Assembly: GCA_016699715.1 (NCBI GenBank)
Contig: CP065007.1
Coordinates: forward strand, 2,356,001-2,420,000
DNA length: 64,000 nucleotides
Direction: 5' to 3'
Origin: Candidatus Competibacteraceae bacterium
GTDB taxonomy: Bacteria > Pseudomonadota > Gammaproteobacteria > Competibacterales > Competibacteraceae
The notes below the pieces were generated by a model. It made no database searches and had not been told where the DNA came from. It saw only the letters and a program-made list of their open reading frames with translations. Shown here one piece after another: positions 18,468 to 28,026 of this stretch. Position numbers and translations under genes: made by a program. Each line of letters opens with the position of its first letter. Within the stretch, counting starts at the first letter, position 1.

Positions 18468-20198
18468 ATGAACAGCAAGGATCTCTATCTGCGGCTGCTG
18501 CGCTATGTCCGGCCCTACCGCCGCATGTTCGCGCTCTCGATCCTGGGCACGACGGCGGCGGCGGCCACCGAGCCGCTCATTCCCGCGCTGATCCAGCCGC
18601 TGCTGGACGGCAGCTTCGTCGCCAAGGACCCGCATTCCATCCGGCTGATGCCGCTGTTGATGGTGGCGGTCTTCATCGTCCGTGGCATCACCAGTTTCAT
18701 CGGCACCTTGGCGATGAGCTGGATCGCGCACCAAGTAGTGACGGATTTGCGCGATGCCCTGTTCGCCCGGCTGCTGGCGCTGCCGACCCGCTATTTCGAC
18801 GATCATTCGGCCGGCAGCCTGCTGTCGCGCCTGACTTACGATGTCAGCCAAGTAATGACCGCCACCACCCAGGCACTGGTCACTCTGGTCAAGGACGGGT
18901 TATCGGTGATCGGCCTGTTGGGCTGGATGTTGTATCTGAACTGGAAACTGTCGCTGTTGGTCCTGCTGATCACCCCCGGCATCACCATTATCATGCGCCT
19001 GGTCAGCTCGCGGCTGCGGCGACTCAGCCGCGAGCTGCAGGAGCTGATGGGCGGTCTCACCCATGTCATCGACGAGGTGCTGCAAGGTCATAAGGTGATC
19101 AAGATCTTCGGTGGCCAGGACTATGAACGACAACGTTTCCACCGGGTCAATAACCGGGTCCGTCAATTCAATCTGAAGCTGGCCGCCGCGTCCGAAGCCA
19201 GCGGGCCGCTGGTGCAACTGCTGGCGATCATCGCCCTGGGCGCGGTGATCTATTTTGCCTCGCTGCAATCGGCCGCCGACCAGATCACCGTCGGTGGTTT
19301 CGTCTCCCTGTTCGGAGCCATGGCCATGCTGCTGACGCCGATCAAACGGCTGACCAAGGTCAACGAACAATTGCAGCGCGGGCTGGCGGCGGCGGAAACC
19401 ATTTTTACCCTGCTGGACGAGCCGCCGGAACCGGACCGGGGCACCCGCGCCATCGGCCGCGCCCGTGGTGAAGTCCGCTTCCATGAAGTCAGCCACCGCT
19501 ACCGGGAGGACGGCGGCGAAGTGCTCCACCGGCTCGATCTGGATGTGCGCCCCGGCGAAACCATTGCTTTGGTCGGACCCTCCGGCGGCGGCAAAACCAC
19601 CCTGATGAGTCTGCTGCCGCGCTTTTACGAACCGGAGTCCGGCGACATCCTGCTGGATGGCGTGCCGATTCGCGAGCTGCGGCTGGCCGAGCTGCGCGCC
19701 AACATCGCCTACGTCAGTCAGGATATCGTGCTGTTCAACGACACCGTCGCCGCCAACATCGCTTACGGCGCTGGCTTCCAGGTCGGTGAGGACGACATCG
19801 TCAAGGCCGCCGAAAGCGCCCACGCCATGGAGTTCATCCGCGAGTTGCCCCAAGGCTTGCACACCCTGATCGGCGAGAACGGCGCGCGACTGTCGGGCGG
19901 CCAGCGCCAGCGTTTGGCCATTGCCCGCGCCCTGCTCAAGAACGCGCCGATCCTGATCCTGGACGAAGCCACTTCGGCGCTGGATACCCAGTCCGAACGT
20001 AAGGTCCAACAAGCGTTGGATACCCTGCGCCAGGGTCGTACCGCCTTCATCATCGCCCACCGCCTGTCCACCATCGAGAGTGCTGACCGCATCGTGGTGC
20101 TCGACCGCGGCCACATCGTCGAGAGCGGCACCCATGATGAGCTGCTGGCCCGTGGGGGGTTGTACGCCAGTCTGTATCAGATACAGATTCACAGTTAG
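18468..20198 (+). CDS. msbA: Lipid A export ATP-binding/permease protein MsbA
   Basis: A 576-residue half-size ABC exporter flipping lipid A-core across the inner membrane. Six membrane segments lie in the first 310 residues (including a TFQT-preceded Met start, LSILGTTAAAATEPLIPALIQPLL and ITSFIGTLAM). The nucleotide-binding domain has Walker A GPSGGGKTT, Q-loop VSQDIVLFNDTVAANIAYG, signature LSGGQRQRLAIARAL, Walker B ILILDEATSALD and H-loop IAHRLST. The frame is open to 18360, but ATG at 18468 gives the normal MsbA N-terminus. Divergently placed from hldE. Confidence 0.95.
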   Translation: MNSKDLYLRLLRYVRPYRRMFALSILGTTAAAATEPLIPALIQPLLDGSFVAKDPHSIRLMPLLMVAVFIVRGITSFIGTLAMSWIAHQVVTDLRDALFARLLALPTRYFDDHSAGSLLSRLTYDVSQVMTATTQALVTLVKDGLSVIGLLGWMLYLNWKLSLLVLLITPGITIIMRLVSSRLRRLSRELQELMGGLTHVIDEVLQGHKVIKIFGGQDYERQRFHRVNNRVRQFNLKLAAASEASGPLVQLLAIIALGAVIYFASLQSAADQITVGGFVSLFGAMAMLLTPIKRLTKVNEQLQRGLAAAETIFTLLDEPPEPDRGTRAIGRARGEVRFHEVSHRYREDGGEVLHRLDLDVRPGETIALVGPSGGGKTTLMSLLPRFYEPESGDILLDGVPIRELRLAELRANIAYVSQDIVLFNDTVAANIAYGAGFQVGEDDIVKAAESAHAMEFIRELPQGLHTLIGENGARLSGGQRQRLAIARALLKNAPILILDEATSALDTQSERKVQQALDTLRQGRTAFIIAHRLSTIESADRIVVLDRGHIVESGTHDELLARGGLYASLYQIQIHS

Positions 20199-20301
20199 CC
20201 AACAACAACGTTGCAAAATAAACAATTTTATTGTCTAATAAGCAACATTCCTGTTCCATACGGGTCCAAGATAGCGGTTTGGGCTCGGAGATACTCCTCT
20301 G

Positions 20302-20499
20302 ATGCACGGCAATATCGATTCTTCAAAAAAGCTGGCGCCGATGGTGCGACGGGCTTTCCGACAAGGACTTGAAGCAGCCAGTCAAGGCGAGGATCAGAAC
20401 CCCTACGTCCCGGACAGCTATCTGTATCACGCCTGGATAGCGGGATGGGCGGCGCTGGCTCGCGGCTGGGATAACGCCGAAGATCTGCGGCTTTCCTGA
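20302..20499 (+). CDS. Short RMF/CrpP-like protein
   Basis: A 65-residue protein. The central part (AFRQGLEAASQGEDQNPY, then LYHAWIAGWAALARGW) has the pattern of ribosome modulation factor and the related CrpP family: an Arg/Gly-rich helix, an NPY turn and a W..GW helix. E. coli RMF binds the 30S/70S ribosome in stationary phase to form inactive dimers. A GGAG lies 11 bases before the ATG. The upstream segment 20199-20300 is strikingly AT-rich and likely carries the promoter. Function as a hibernation factor is inferred from resemblance only. Confidence 0.55.
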   Translation: MHGNIDSSKKLAPMVRRAFRQGLEAASQGEDQNPYVPDSYLYHAWIAGWAALARGWDNAEDLRLS

Positions 20500-20823
20500 A
20501 GCGCCTTTCTTCCACCCGCGGCGGCGTCTGCCCAGGCTTCGCTGCTTCGGCCGATGTCCGTATCGGCGCCGCCGGCCCCCGAACCTGGCCGGGATACCCC
20601 GGAGCTGACTAACACCCCCAACACTTGGCAATCCTTCAGCACTCGGGTCGCCCGGTGGACTCGAATGGGAGCATCGGCGGTGGAGGGTACCTGTGGCCGC
20701 CGGTTCCTCCACCATCGCGCTACCGGTCAATCCGGGCTGAACCAAGGCGGTGCGTCCGACCGGTGGAATGCTAAACTTGCTCTACCCCTATCCAAATCGA
20801 TCGATGACCTTGAGTATCCATCC
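20500..20823. other. Intergenic region with no recognised feature
   Basis: 324 bases between the RMF/CrpP-like gene and the Sel1 gene. A reading frame in phase with the Sel1 gene extends back to 20554, but the signal peptide of that gene begins at 20824 and the upstream translation looks non-coding. No hairpin or repeat stands out. Confidence 0.4.
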
Positions 20824-21354
20824 ATGAACAAACCGTTACTGCTACTGTTGGCGGGCAGCCTGCTGAGCGTCGCCCCAGCCTGGGCCGACGGTGATTGGGA
20901 CCGGGCCAGAACCGCTCACGAACGCGGCGACTACGCCGCCGAGGTGGCGCTCATCCGCCCCCTGGCGGAACAAGGTTTCGCCTTCGCTCAGTTCAATCTG
21001 GGCGTGTTGTACGACAACGGCCAGGGCCTGCCGCAAGACGACGCGCAAGCGATATCCTGGTATCGAAAAGCAGCCGAACAGGGGTTGCCGCAGGCGCAGG
21101 TCAACCTCGGCATCATGTACGAGCAGGGCGAGGGCGTGCCGGCGGACAAGGTGGAGGCCTACTTCTGGTACGCGCTGGCCGATTCCCAAGGCGACGGTCA
21201 GGCGCCACAAGCCAAGCGGGACATCGCCGAAAAGATGAGCGCGGCCCAGATCGAGGAAGCCGAGCGGCGGGTCAAGGCGTTCAAGGCCAGCCATTCCTTC
21301 ACCGTCCCCCCCATGCCCGAAATCGTCCCGGAAACCAGGCACGGCAACGGCTGA
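20824..21354 (+). CDS. Exported Sel1-repeat protein
   Basis: A 176-residue protein with a clear signal peptide (Met-Asn-Lys-Pro, a Leu-rich core, then PAWADG with cleavage probably after AWA). The mature part contains Sel1-type alpha/alpha repeats: AQFNLGVLYDNGQGLPQD and AQVNLGIMYEQGEGVPADK, preceded by a degenerate unit. Such proteins are periplasmic scaffolds for protein contacts. The tail is charged and then Pro-rich. No function can be assigned. It converges with the transglycosylase gene at 21381. Confidence 0.82.
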   Translation: MNKPLLLLLAGSLLSVAPAWADGDWDRARTAHERGDYAAEVALIRPLAEQGFAFAQFNLGVLYDNGQGLPQDDAQAISWYRKAAEQGLPQAQVNLGIMYEQGEGVPADKVEAYFWYALADSQGDGQAPQAKRDIAEKMSAAQIEEAERRVKAFKASHSFTVPPMPEIVPETRHGNG

Positions 21355-21380
21355 ATCCCGGCTGACCCGCGACGTCCAGC

Positions 21381-22946
21381 TTACGAGGCGGGATATACGG
21401 TCAGTTGTTGGCCAGCTTTCAGGATACCGTCGGCGCTCAGGCCGTTCCATTGCGCCAGTTGCCGGAAAGGAACACCGTGCCGCTTGGCGATCTTTTCCAG
21501 AGTATCTCCCCTCTTAACCGTGTACTTACTGGGTCCCACGAAGCGTGCGCCCGGCACGTTCGCCACCAGGTTCCGGGCCTGATCCCAAGGCAACAGGAGC
21601 GTATAGGCGCGGGCCGGTGCTTCGACCTCCGTCTTGAACCCCGGATTGAAGCGTAAAAACTCATCGATGGAAATCGTGGTAAAGGCCAGGGCATCGAAAA
21701 CCTTGAGGTCTGGCGTTGTCTTGACTCTGAACAGATAGGCTCGATTATCGATGGGCGGGAGTCGCGCGCCATAAGTTTGGGGATCGGCCACCATCTGAGC
21801 CAGTGCCAGTATCTTCGGCACATACGCCTGAGTTTCCTTGGGCAGTTGCAAATCCCAGTAGAGCGATTGCGGCCGCGGCTCGGAAACGGTGGCCGCTTCG
21901 GGATCTCCGGCGACGGGCTGGGCTTCCGCGCCTGGCCGGGCCGCCTTACTGGCTTTGATGGCCTCCTGGACGGTGCCAGGGCCAGCATTGTAGGCCGCCA
22001 GCGTCAGCAACCAGTCGCCAGCGAACATCTTGTTCAAGTCGCGCAGATAGCCCAGCGCGGCATCAGTTGAGGTATGAATGTCGAATCGACCGTCGTAACC
22101 GTCGGCGATCAGCAAACCTCGCTCCTCTCCGGTGGCCGGCATGATTTGCCAGAGGCCGGCGGCTTCCTGTGGGGAAACGGCGGTTGGCTCGAAAGCACTC
22201 TCCACCATGGGCACGAACACCAGATCCATCGGGAGGCCGCGCCGGTGGATTTGCTCCACCAGGTAATGGAGAAAGGGCTTGGCGCGCCGCGAGAACAGAT
22301 GCAGGTAGGCCGGATTGCGCTTGAACGCCTCGATTTGTTCAGCAACTCGGGGATGTTGCACGTCGGCCAACCGCAACCCGCCGCGCACCCGCTTCCAGAG
22401 ACCCTTCCCAGCGGTCGTGGCTAGCCTGGGCGAACCCTTGCCCTTTTTATGCTTGGACAGACGCGGATTTCGCTTGGCCGAGCTGGTTGCGACCCGCGCG
22501 GTTTTAACGGCCGCCGTCGCGGGTTTTTCGGAGGATTTGCGTGCCACCGCATCGGTGGCTTTCCCCGACCGTACCGGCACGACCACCCGAACTCTGGACT
22601 TGGCGCTCTTTTCGGCCGTTCCGACGCCCTGGTCTTTTCCCTGGATCACAACATCCTGAGAGGCGGCGATGGGTTGACGATCGACAGTCGCCGTCCCAGT
22701 GCCCTGGTCTTTCTCCTGGATGACGACGTCCCGAGACTGAGCGACCGACTGGCGATTGGGCGCCGGATCTCGCCGATATTCCGACGGATCGCGGGTTTGC
22801 CAGTAGTCCACATAAGGCGCGGGAATTGTCGCCGCCTGCTCGGTGGTCGGAGTCTCCGTCAAACCGCTCAGCGGTTGCAAGGCGCAGGCGCTGATGGTCG
22901 AGGCGATGAAGAGCGTTGCAAGGATCGCGAGGAGGGGTTTCGGCAT
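21381..22946 (-). CDS. MltD-like lytic transglycosylase with LysM domain
   Basis: A 521-residue envelope protein. It starts with a lipoprotein signal (LFIASTISAC, Cys about 21) so is probably anchored to the outer membrane. A long low-complexity, basic linker (about 30-170) comes next, then the SLT domain (about 190-310; VPMVESAFEPTAVSPQEAAG with the catalytic Glu, LWQIMPATG, LAAYNAGPGTV) and a C-terminal LysM (about 470-518; YTVKRGDTLEKIAKRHGV). It cleaves peptidoglycan strands to 1,6-anhydro products, which AmpD could recycle. The linker holds a duplicated unit (see findings). The open frame extends further upstream but inside the sulfurtransferase gene. Confidence 0.88.
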   Translation of the reverse strand: MPKPLLAILATLFIASTISACALQPLSGLTETPTTEQAATIPAPYVDYWQTRDPSEYRRDPAPNRQSVAQSRDVVIQEKDQGTGTATVDRQPIAASQDVVIQGKDQGVGTAEKSAKSRVRVVVPVRSGKATDAVARKSSEKPATAAVKTARVATSSAKRNPRLSKHKKGKGSPRLATTAGKGLWKRVRGGLRLADVQHPRVAEQIEAFKRNPAYLHLFSRRAKPFLHYLVEQIHRRGLPMDLVFVPMVESAFEPTAVSPQEAAGLWQIMPATGEERGLLIADGYDGRFDIHTSTDAALGYLRDLNKMFAGDWLLTLAAYNAGPGTVQEAIKASKAARPGAEAQPVAGDPEAATVSEPRPQSLYWDLQLPKETQAYVPKILALAQMVADPQTYGARLPPIDNRAYLFRVKTTPDLKVFDALAFTTISIDEFLRFNPGFKTEVEAPARAYTLLLPWDQARNLVANVPGARFVGPSKYTVKRGDTLEKIAKRHGVPFRQLAQWNGLSADGILKAGQQLTVYPAS

Positions 22947-22993
22947 TCTTCGGTTATTCCCGGTTTTGGGTTGAAAGCGTGAAAATGCGGGCT

Positions 22994-23842
22994 TTACTCC
23001 TCGCCGGTGGCGACCGCCCGCCGGGGGTCGCGAATCCATTCGCTCCAGGAACCGGCGTACAACCGCGAGCCGTCCAAACCAGCGGCCTCCATCGCCAGCA
23101 GGTTGTGACAGGCGGTCACCCCGGAGCCGCAGGCGTGAATCACGCTTGCCGGCGGCCGGTTGCCCAGCATCGCCGCAAATCGCCGCCGCAGCGCGGCGAT
23201 GGGTAGAAAATGCCCCTCTGACGTCAGATGGCTGTCTGTCGGCAGGTTCAACGCGCCCGGAATGTGGCCGGCGACCGGATCGATCGGCTCCATTTCCCCC
23301 CGATAGCGCGCCGCCGCCCGGGCATCCAGTAGCACATCCGCCGCCGGCAGGGTCAACACCTGCTCCGTACTCATCCACAAGCGGTCGTCCGGCCGGGGCG
23401 TGAAGGCGGTCGGCCGCGCGGTGGGCACCTCGGTGCTCAGCGGCAAGCCCGCCCGCCGCCAGGCCGGCAGGCCGCCATCCAGCACCGCGCAGGCGGTATG
23501 GCCCAACCAGCGCAGCAGCCACCACAAGCGCGCCGCCGCCAGCATGCCGCCCATGTCGTCGTAAGCCACGACTTGCTTGTCGCGATCGATGCCCCACGCG
23601 CCCAGCTTTTGCGCCAAATGCTCCGGATCGGGCAGCGGATGCCGCCCCGTGGCCGGCGTGATGGGACCGGACAGATCCTGGTCCAGATGGGCATAACGGG
23701 CGCCGGGAAGGTGACTGCCACGGTAGGCCCGACGGCCAGCCTCGGGATCGGCCAGACTGAAGCGGCAATCCATCACGACCCAGTCCGGGTCGTTGAGGCG
23801 AGCGTGCAGCGTGCTGGCATCGATGAGAGTGGTATGGTTCAT
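22994..23842 (-). CDS. sseA: Sulfurtransferase (3-mercaptopyruvate/thiosulfate type)
   Basis: A 282-residue protein with two rhodanese domains; the N-terminal one (about 1-130) is inactive and the C-terminal one carries the catalytic loop CGSGVTA with the nucleophilic cysteine. That loop is of the mercaptopyruvate sulfurtransferase type (CG[ST]GVTA), not the CRKGVT of thiosulfate rhodaneses. GSHLPGARYAHLD and GHIPGALNLP are the paired CH2A-like motifs. It lies 47 bases upstream of the mltD-like gene and 60 bases after rlmJ on the same strand. Confidence 0.88.
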   Translation of the reverse strand: MNHTTLIDASTLHARLNDPDWVVMDCRFSLADPEAGRRAYRGSHLPGARYAHLDQDLSGPITPATGRHPLPDPEHLAQKLGAWGIDRDKQVVAYDDMGGMLAAARLWWLLRWLGHTACAVLDGGLPAWRRAGLPLSTEVPTARPTAFTPRPDDRLWMSTEQVLTLPAADVLLDARAAARYRGEMEPIDPVAGHIPGALNLPTDSHLTSEGHFLPIAALRRRFAAMLGNRPPASVIHACGSGVTACHNLLAMEAAGLDGSRLYAGSWSEWIRDPRRAVATGEE

Positions 23843-23902
23843 GGTTTTCGAAGCGCCGGATGTCGGATATCGGGAGATGGAGGCTAATGCGATCGCCGAA
23901 TT

Positions 23903-24748
23903 CTAAAGCGCCGTCGCCAACCATTCCAGCCGGGTTTGACCGTGCTCGCCAACGCGCAGCGCCTCCAACAGTTCCGGCAGCAACCGGTTCAGCGTTTCAT
24001 CGAGCCGCCACGGCGGGTTGACGACGATCATCCCGCAGCCGTGCATCCCCAGCGGCGTATCGTAGGGATACAGGCCCAGTTCCACGCATAGAATCGCGGG
24101 AACCGCCAAGGCTTGCAGTCTCTGCTGAAACCGCAGGCTGGGAGCACGGTCGAGGATCGGGTACCAGATCGCGATCATGCCACCGGCCCAACGCCGGTGA
24201 ATTGTCTGGACCGCCTCGGCCAGCCGCTCAAATTCGTCTTTCCGTTCGAACGCCGGATCGATCAACACCAGACCGCGCCGCTCCGGGGGCGGCAGGAACG
24301 CCTTGAGACCAACGTAACCGTCCATGCGGTGAACCGCCACTTGCCGGTCGCCGGCAAATTCCGCCTTGAGCGGCGGATACTCGGCGGGGTGCAGTTCGCT
24401 CAGAATCAGCCGGTCGCCCGGTCGCAGCAGGGCGCGGGCGATGCGCGGCGAGCCGGGGTACCAGCGCGATACGCCGTCCGGGTTCAGCGCCTGGACCCCA
24501 GCCAGATACTCGGCCAGTTCCGGACCCAGCCCCGATCGATGCCACAATCGGCCGATGCCGGCCACGTATTCCCGGTTTTTGCGGGCCACCGCCGAATCCA
24601 GATCGTAGCGACCGGCGCCGGCATGAGTATCAAGCAAGCAAAACGGTTTGTTCTTGCGCCGCAACGCGCCGATGAGTTGCGCCAGCAGAACATGCTTGAA
24701 CACGTCGGCAAAGTTGCCGGCGTGAAACCCATGCCGATAGCTCAGCAT
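23903..24748 (-). CDS. rlmJ: 23S rRNA (adenine(2030)-N6)-methyltransferase
   Basis: A 281-residue SAM-dependent methyltransferase that modifies A2030 of 23S rRNA. The start YRHGFHAGNFADVFKHVLL is the RlmJ signature, LLDTHAGAGRYDL binds SAM, LVLIDPAFERKDEF follows, and the catalytic-type motif appears as VNPPW near the C-terminus. The length matches the family. Same-strand gene neighbours are the radical SAM gene upstream and the sulfurtransferase downstream. Confidence 0.94.
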   Translation of the reverse strand: MLSYRHGFHAGNFADVFKHVLLAQLIGALRRKNKPFCLLDTHAGAGRYDLDSAVARKNREYVAGIGRLWHRSGLGPELAEYLAGVQALNPDGVSRWYPGSPRIARALLRPGDRLILSELHPAEYPPLKAEFAGDRQVAVHRMDGYVGLKAFLPPPERRGLVLIDPAFERKDEFERLAEAVQTIHRRWAGGMIAIWYPILDRAPSLRFQQRLQALAVPAILCVELGLYPYDTPLGMHGCGMIVVNPPWRLDETLNRLLPELLEALRVGEHGQTRLEWLATAL

Positions 24749-24782
24749 CGTGAATCAGTGCGGCAACCCGGATACCAGCCCA

Positions 24783-25880
<1,098 letters not shown>

Positions 25881-26034
25881 GGTGGCCTCCTTCGCAAAGG
25901 CTCTCGTCGTTATTGGGTCAGCGCTGTCGCTGATTGCCATAAAATCATGGTTGAATTTTACCATTTTGAGACTACCTCCGCGTTCTATACTCTAAATATG
26001 TCGATGTTGGCAAACTCATCGGGAGGGCGTCGTC

Positions 26035-26823
26035 ATGCAAACCGTGCGTACCCCCGCTGTAGCGGGGTTGTTCTATCCGGCGGATGCCGCGGAGTTACAG
26101 ACCCAGGTTCGGGGATTCCTGGATCAAGTCAAACCGCCGACCGAACCGCCGCCCAAGGCGATCATCGTTCCGCACGCCGGCTACATCTATTCCGGCCCGA
26201 TCGCGGCCTCGGCCTATGCCCGTCTGCGGGCGGCGCGCGATATCATCCGCCGGGTCGTGTTGCTGGGACCCAGCCATCGAGTCGGTTTCCGGGGCATCGC
26301 GATCAGCGGCATGGAGGCGTTCGCCACGCCGCTCGGCCGAATCGCCATCGACCGGGCGGTGCTCGAACAGTTGGAGCAACTGTCCGATGTCGGCGTTCTG
26401 GAGCAGGCTCACGCGCAGGAACATAGCCTGGAGGTGCACCTGCCCTTCCTGCAGGAAGTCCTGGACAACTTCAAGCTGGTGCCGCTGGTGGTCGGCGAAG
26501 CCCGGCCGGCGGAAGTCGGCGTGGTGTTGGAAGCGCTGTGGGGCGGACCGGAAACCCTGATCGTCATCAGCTCCGACCTCAGCCACTATCACGATTACGC
26601 CACCGCCCGTCTGCTGGATGACACCACGTCCAAGGCCATCGAGGCGCTACGCTTCGAGGACATCGGCTACGAACAGGCCTGCGGGCGCAATCCGGTCAAC
26701 GGTCTGTTGTGGGTGGCCCGGCGCAAGGGTCTGCACGGCGAAACCATCGATCTACGCAATTCCGGCGACACCGCCGGCTCACGCGACCAGGTAGTGGGGT
26801 ACGGCGCCTATGTCTTCCATTGA
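26035..26823 (+). CDS. amrB: AmmeMemoRadiSam system protein B (Memo family)
   Basis: A 262-residue protein of the Memo family, a fold related to class III extradiol dioxygenases. Motifs: VRTPAVAGLFYPAD at the N-terminus, PHAGYIYSGPIAASAY with a metal-type His, LLGPSHRV, AQEHSLEVHLPFLQ with two histidines, and ISSDLSHYHDY. Human MEMO1 binds copper/iron; the bacterial function is unknown. A GGGAGGG ribosome binding site lies upstream. It overlaps the next gene by 14 bases. Confidence 0.92.
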   Translation: MQTVRTPAVAGLFYPADAAELQTQVRGFLDQVKPPTEPPPKAIIVPHAGYIYSGPIAASAYARLRAARDIIRRVVLLGPSHRVGFRGIAISGMEAFATPLGRIAIDRAVLEQLEQLSDVGVLEQAHAQEHSLEVHLPFLQEVLDNFKLVPLVVGEARPAEVGVVLEALWGGPETLIVISSDLSHYHDYATARLLDDTTSKAIEALRFEDIGYEQACGRNPVNGLLWVARRKGLHGETIDLRNSGDTAGSRDQVVGYGAYVFH

Positions 26824-27406
26824 AACGCTGTCGAAGCCGGATCGCGCCGCCCTGCTCGAAGTGGCGCGGGCCTCGATCCGGCACGGCCTGCGGCACGGCC
26901 AGGCGCTGGAGGTGGACCCGGCCGATTACCCGGAAACCCTGCGCCCGCCGCGGGCAACCTTCGTGACCCTGGAAACCGGCGGTCAGTTGCGCGGCTGCAT
27001 CGGCGCGCTGGTGGCCCGTCAGCCGCTGGTGCAAGACATCGCCGCGCACGCCTTCGCCGCCGCCTTTGAAGACCCCCGCTTCCCGGAACTGCGGGAGGAC
27101 GAGTTTCCGACGCTGGATATCCATATCTCGGTGCTGTCGCCGCCAGAACCCTTGCAATTCGGCTCCGAGGACGAGTTGCTGGCGCAACTACGGCCGGGCG
27201 TGGACGGCCTGATCATCCAGTTCCGTCACTACCGTGCCACCTTCCTGCCAGCGGTGTGGGAGCAGCTACCCGACCCTTACGTATTCCTGGCCCAGCTCAA
27301 ACAGAAAGCCGGCTTGCCGCTGGATTTCTGGTCGCCGGAACTGAGCGCCGAGCGTTACACCGCCGAATATTTCGGCGACGCCGACGCAACCGACTCCCCG
27401 ATCTGA
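26810..27406 (+). CDS. amrA: AmmeMemoRadiSam system protein A (AMMECR1 family)
   Basis: A 198-residue AMMECR1-domain protein. Seen are LLEVARASIRHGL, FVTLETGGQLRGCIG (the conserved LRGCIG signature), AFAAAFEDPRFPEL and DIHISVLSPPEPL. The LRGCIG cysteine is conserved in the family and thought catalytic or ligand-binding. Biochemical activity unknown. Translationally coupled to the Memo gene; its 3' end overlaps the convergent glycosyltransferase by 52 bases. Confidence 0.92.
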   Translation: MSSIETLSKPDRAALLEVARASIRHGLRHGQALEVDPADYPETLRPPRATFVTLETGGQLRGCIGALVARQPLVQDIAAHAFAAAFEDPRFPELREDEFPTLDIHISVLSPPEPLQFGSEDELLAQLRPGVDGLIIQFRHYRATFLPAVWEQLPDPYVFLAQLKQKAGLPLDFWSPELSAERYTAEYFGDADATDSPI

Positions 27407-28026
27407 ACACGCCGTAGCCGGCGCAGGTCGGCTGGCGTATCCACGTCCCAGCCCGGCGACAGTTCGGCCCAGGCCGTGCCCGAGCGGCGCAACCGGCGGC
27501 GGGTCGCCGCCAGTACGGCTGGCGTACCCCAGGCGATACCGCGAAACAGCGCCGGACGAGGCTGGCGCAGGCCAACCAGCAGATAGCCGCCGTCCCGCGC
27601 CGGTCCCAGCACCGCATCCCGCCCGGCGGCCAGCTCGGCACAGGCCGCCCGCAATTCCGCCGCGCCCAGCGACACGCAATCGCCGCCGATCAACACCGCG
27701 AATCGATGCGCGGTCAGCGTTCGGCTCAGCGCATGGTTCATGCGCCGACCCAGATCGCCGCCACACTGCCGGCGCAGACGCACGCCGTACTCCCGCCGAC
27801 AGGCGGTGAAGAACCCATGCCGCCCATCCGGCGCGCACCACAGTTCGACCGGGCACAGTCGAGCCGCGCGGGCAATGGCCAGGGTCCGGCGCAGCAGCTT
27901 TTTATATAGATTTGCCGCGCCGCGGGTTCCCAACTGCCCGGCCAACCGGGTCTTGACCCGTCCGGGAACCGGTGCCTTGGCGAAAATCAGCAAGCGGGCG
28001 GCGGGAAATTCGTAGATCGGGTTCAT
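27355..28026 (-). CDS. TIGR04282-type glycosyltransferase (arsenosugar-type)
   Basis: A 223-residue nucleotidyltransferase/glycosyltransferase-A fold protein. LLIFAKAPVPGRVKTRLA near the N-terminus is the hallmark (PxxGxxKTRL), with VLIGGDCVSL as the metal-binding region and GPARDGGYLLVGL following. The family is named for proposed roles in arsenosugar synthesis but is found more widely. Its ATG overlaps the stop of the following family-2 glycosyltransferase (ATGA), so both are translated together. The Cys in GGDC replaces the usual Asp/Ser position of GGDxP, possibly altering specificity. Confidence 0.85.
   Translation of the reverse strand: MNPIYEFPAARLLIFAKAPVPGRVKTRLAGQLGTRGAANLYKKLLRRTLAIARAARLCPVELWCAPDGRHGFFTACRREYGVRLRRQCGGDLGRRMNHALSRTLTAHRFAVLIGGDCVSLGAAELRAACAELAAGRDAVLGPARDGGYLLVGLRQPRPALFRGIAWGTPAVLAATRRRLRRSGTAWAELSPGWDVDTPADLRRLRRVQIGESVASASPKYSAV

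Noticed and set aside
21381..23924. 847-codon frame joining sulfurtransferase region and transglycosylase
   Set aside because: The upstream part is an out-of-frame reading of the sulfurtransferase gene; the lipoprotein signal starting at 22946 marks the real beginning, so it is not a fusion protein.
25921..26034. Promoter pair TTGAGA/TATACT before memo
   Set aside because: The spacer is only about 14 bases, too short for a usual sigma-70 promoter, so it was not listed as a feature.
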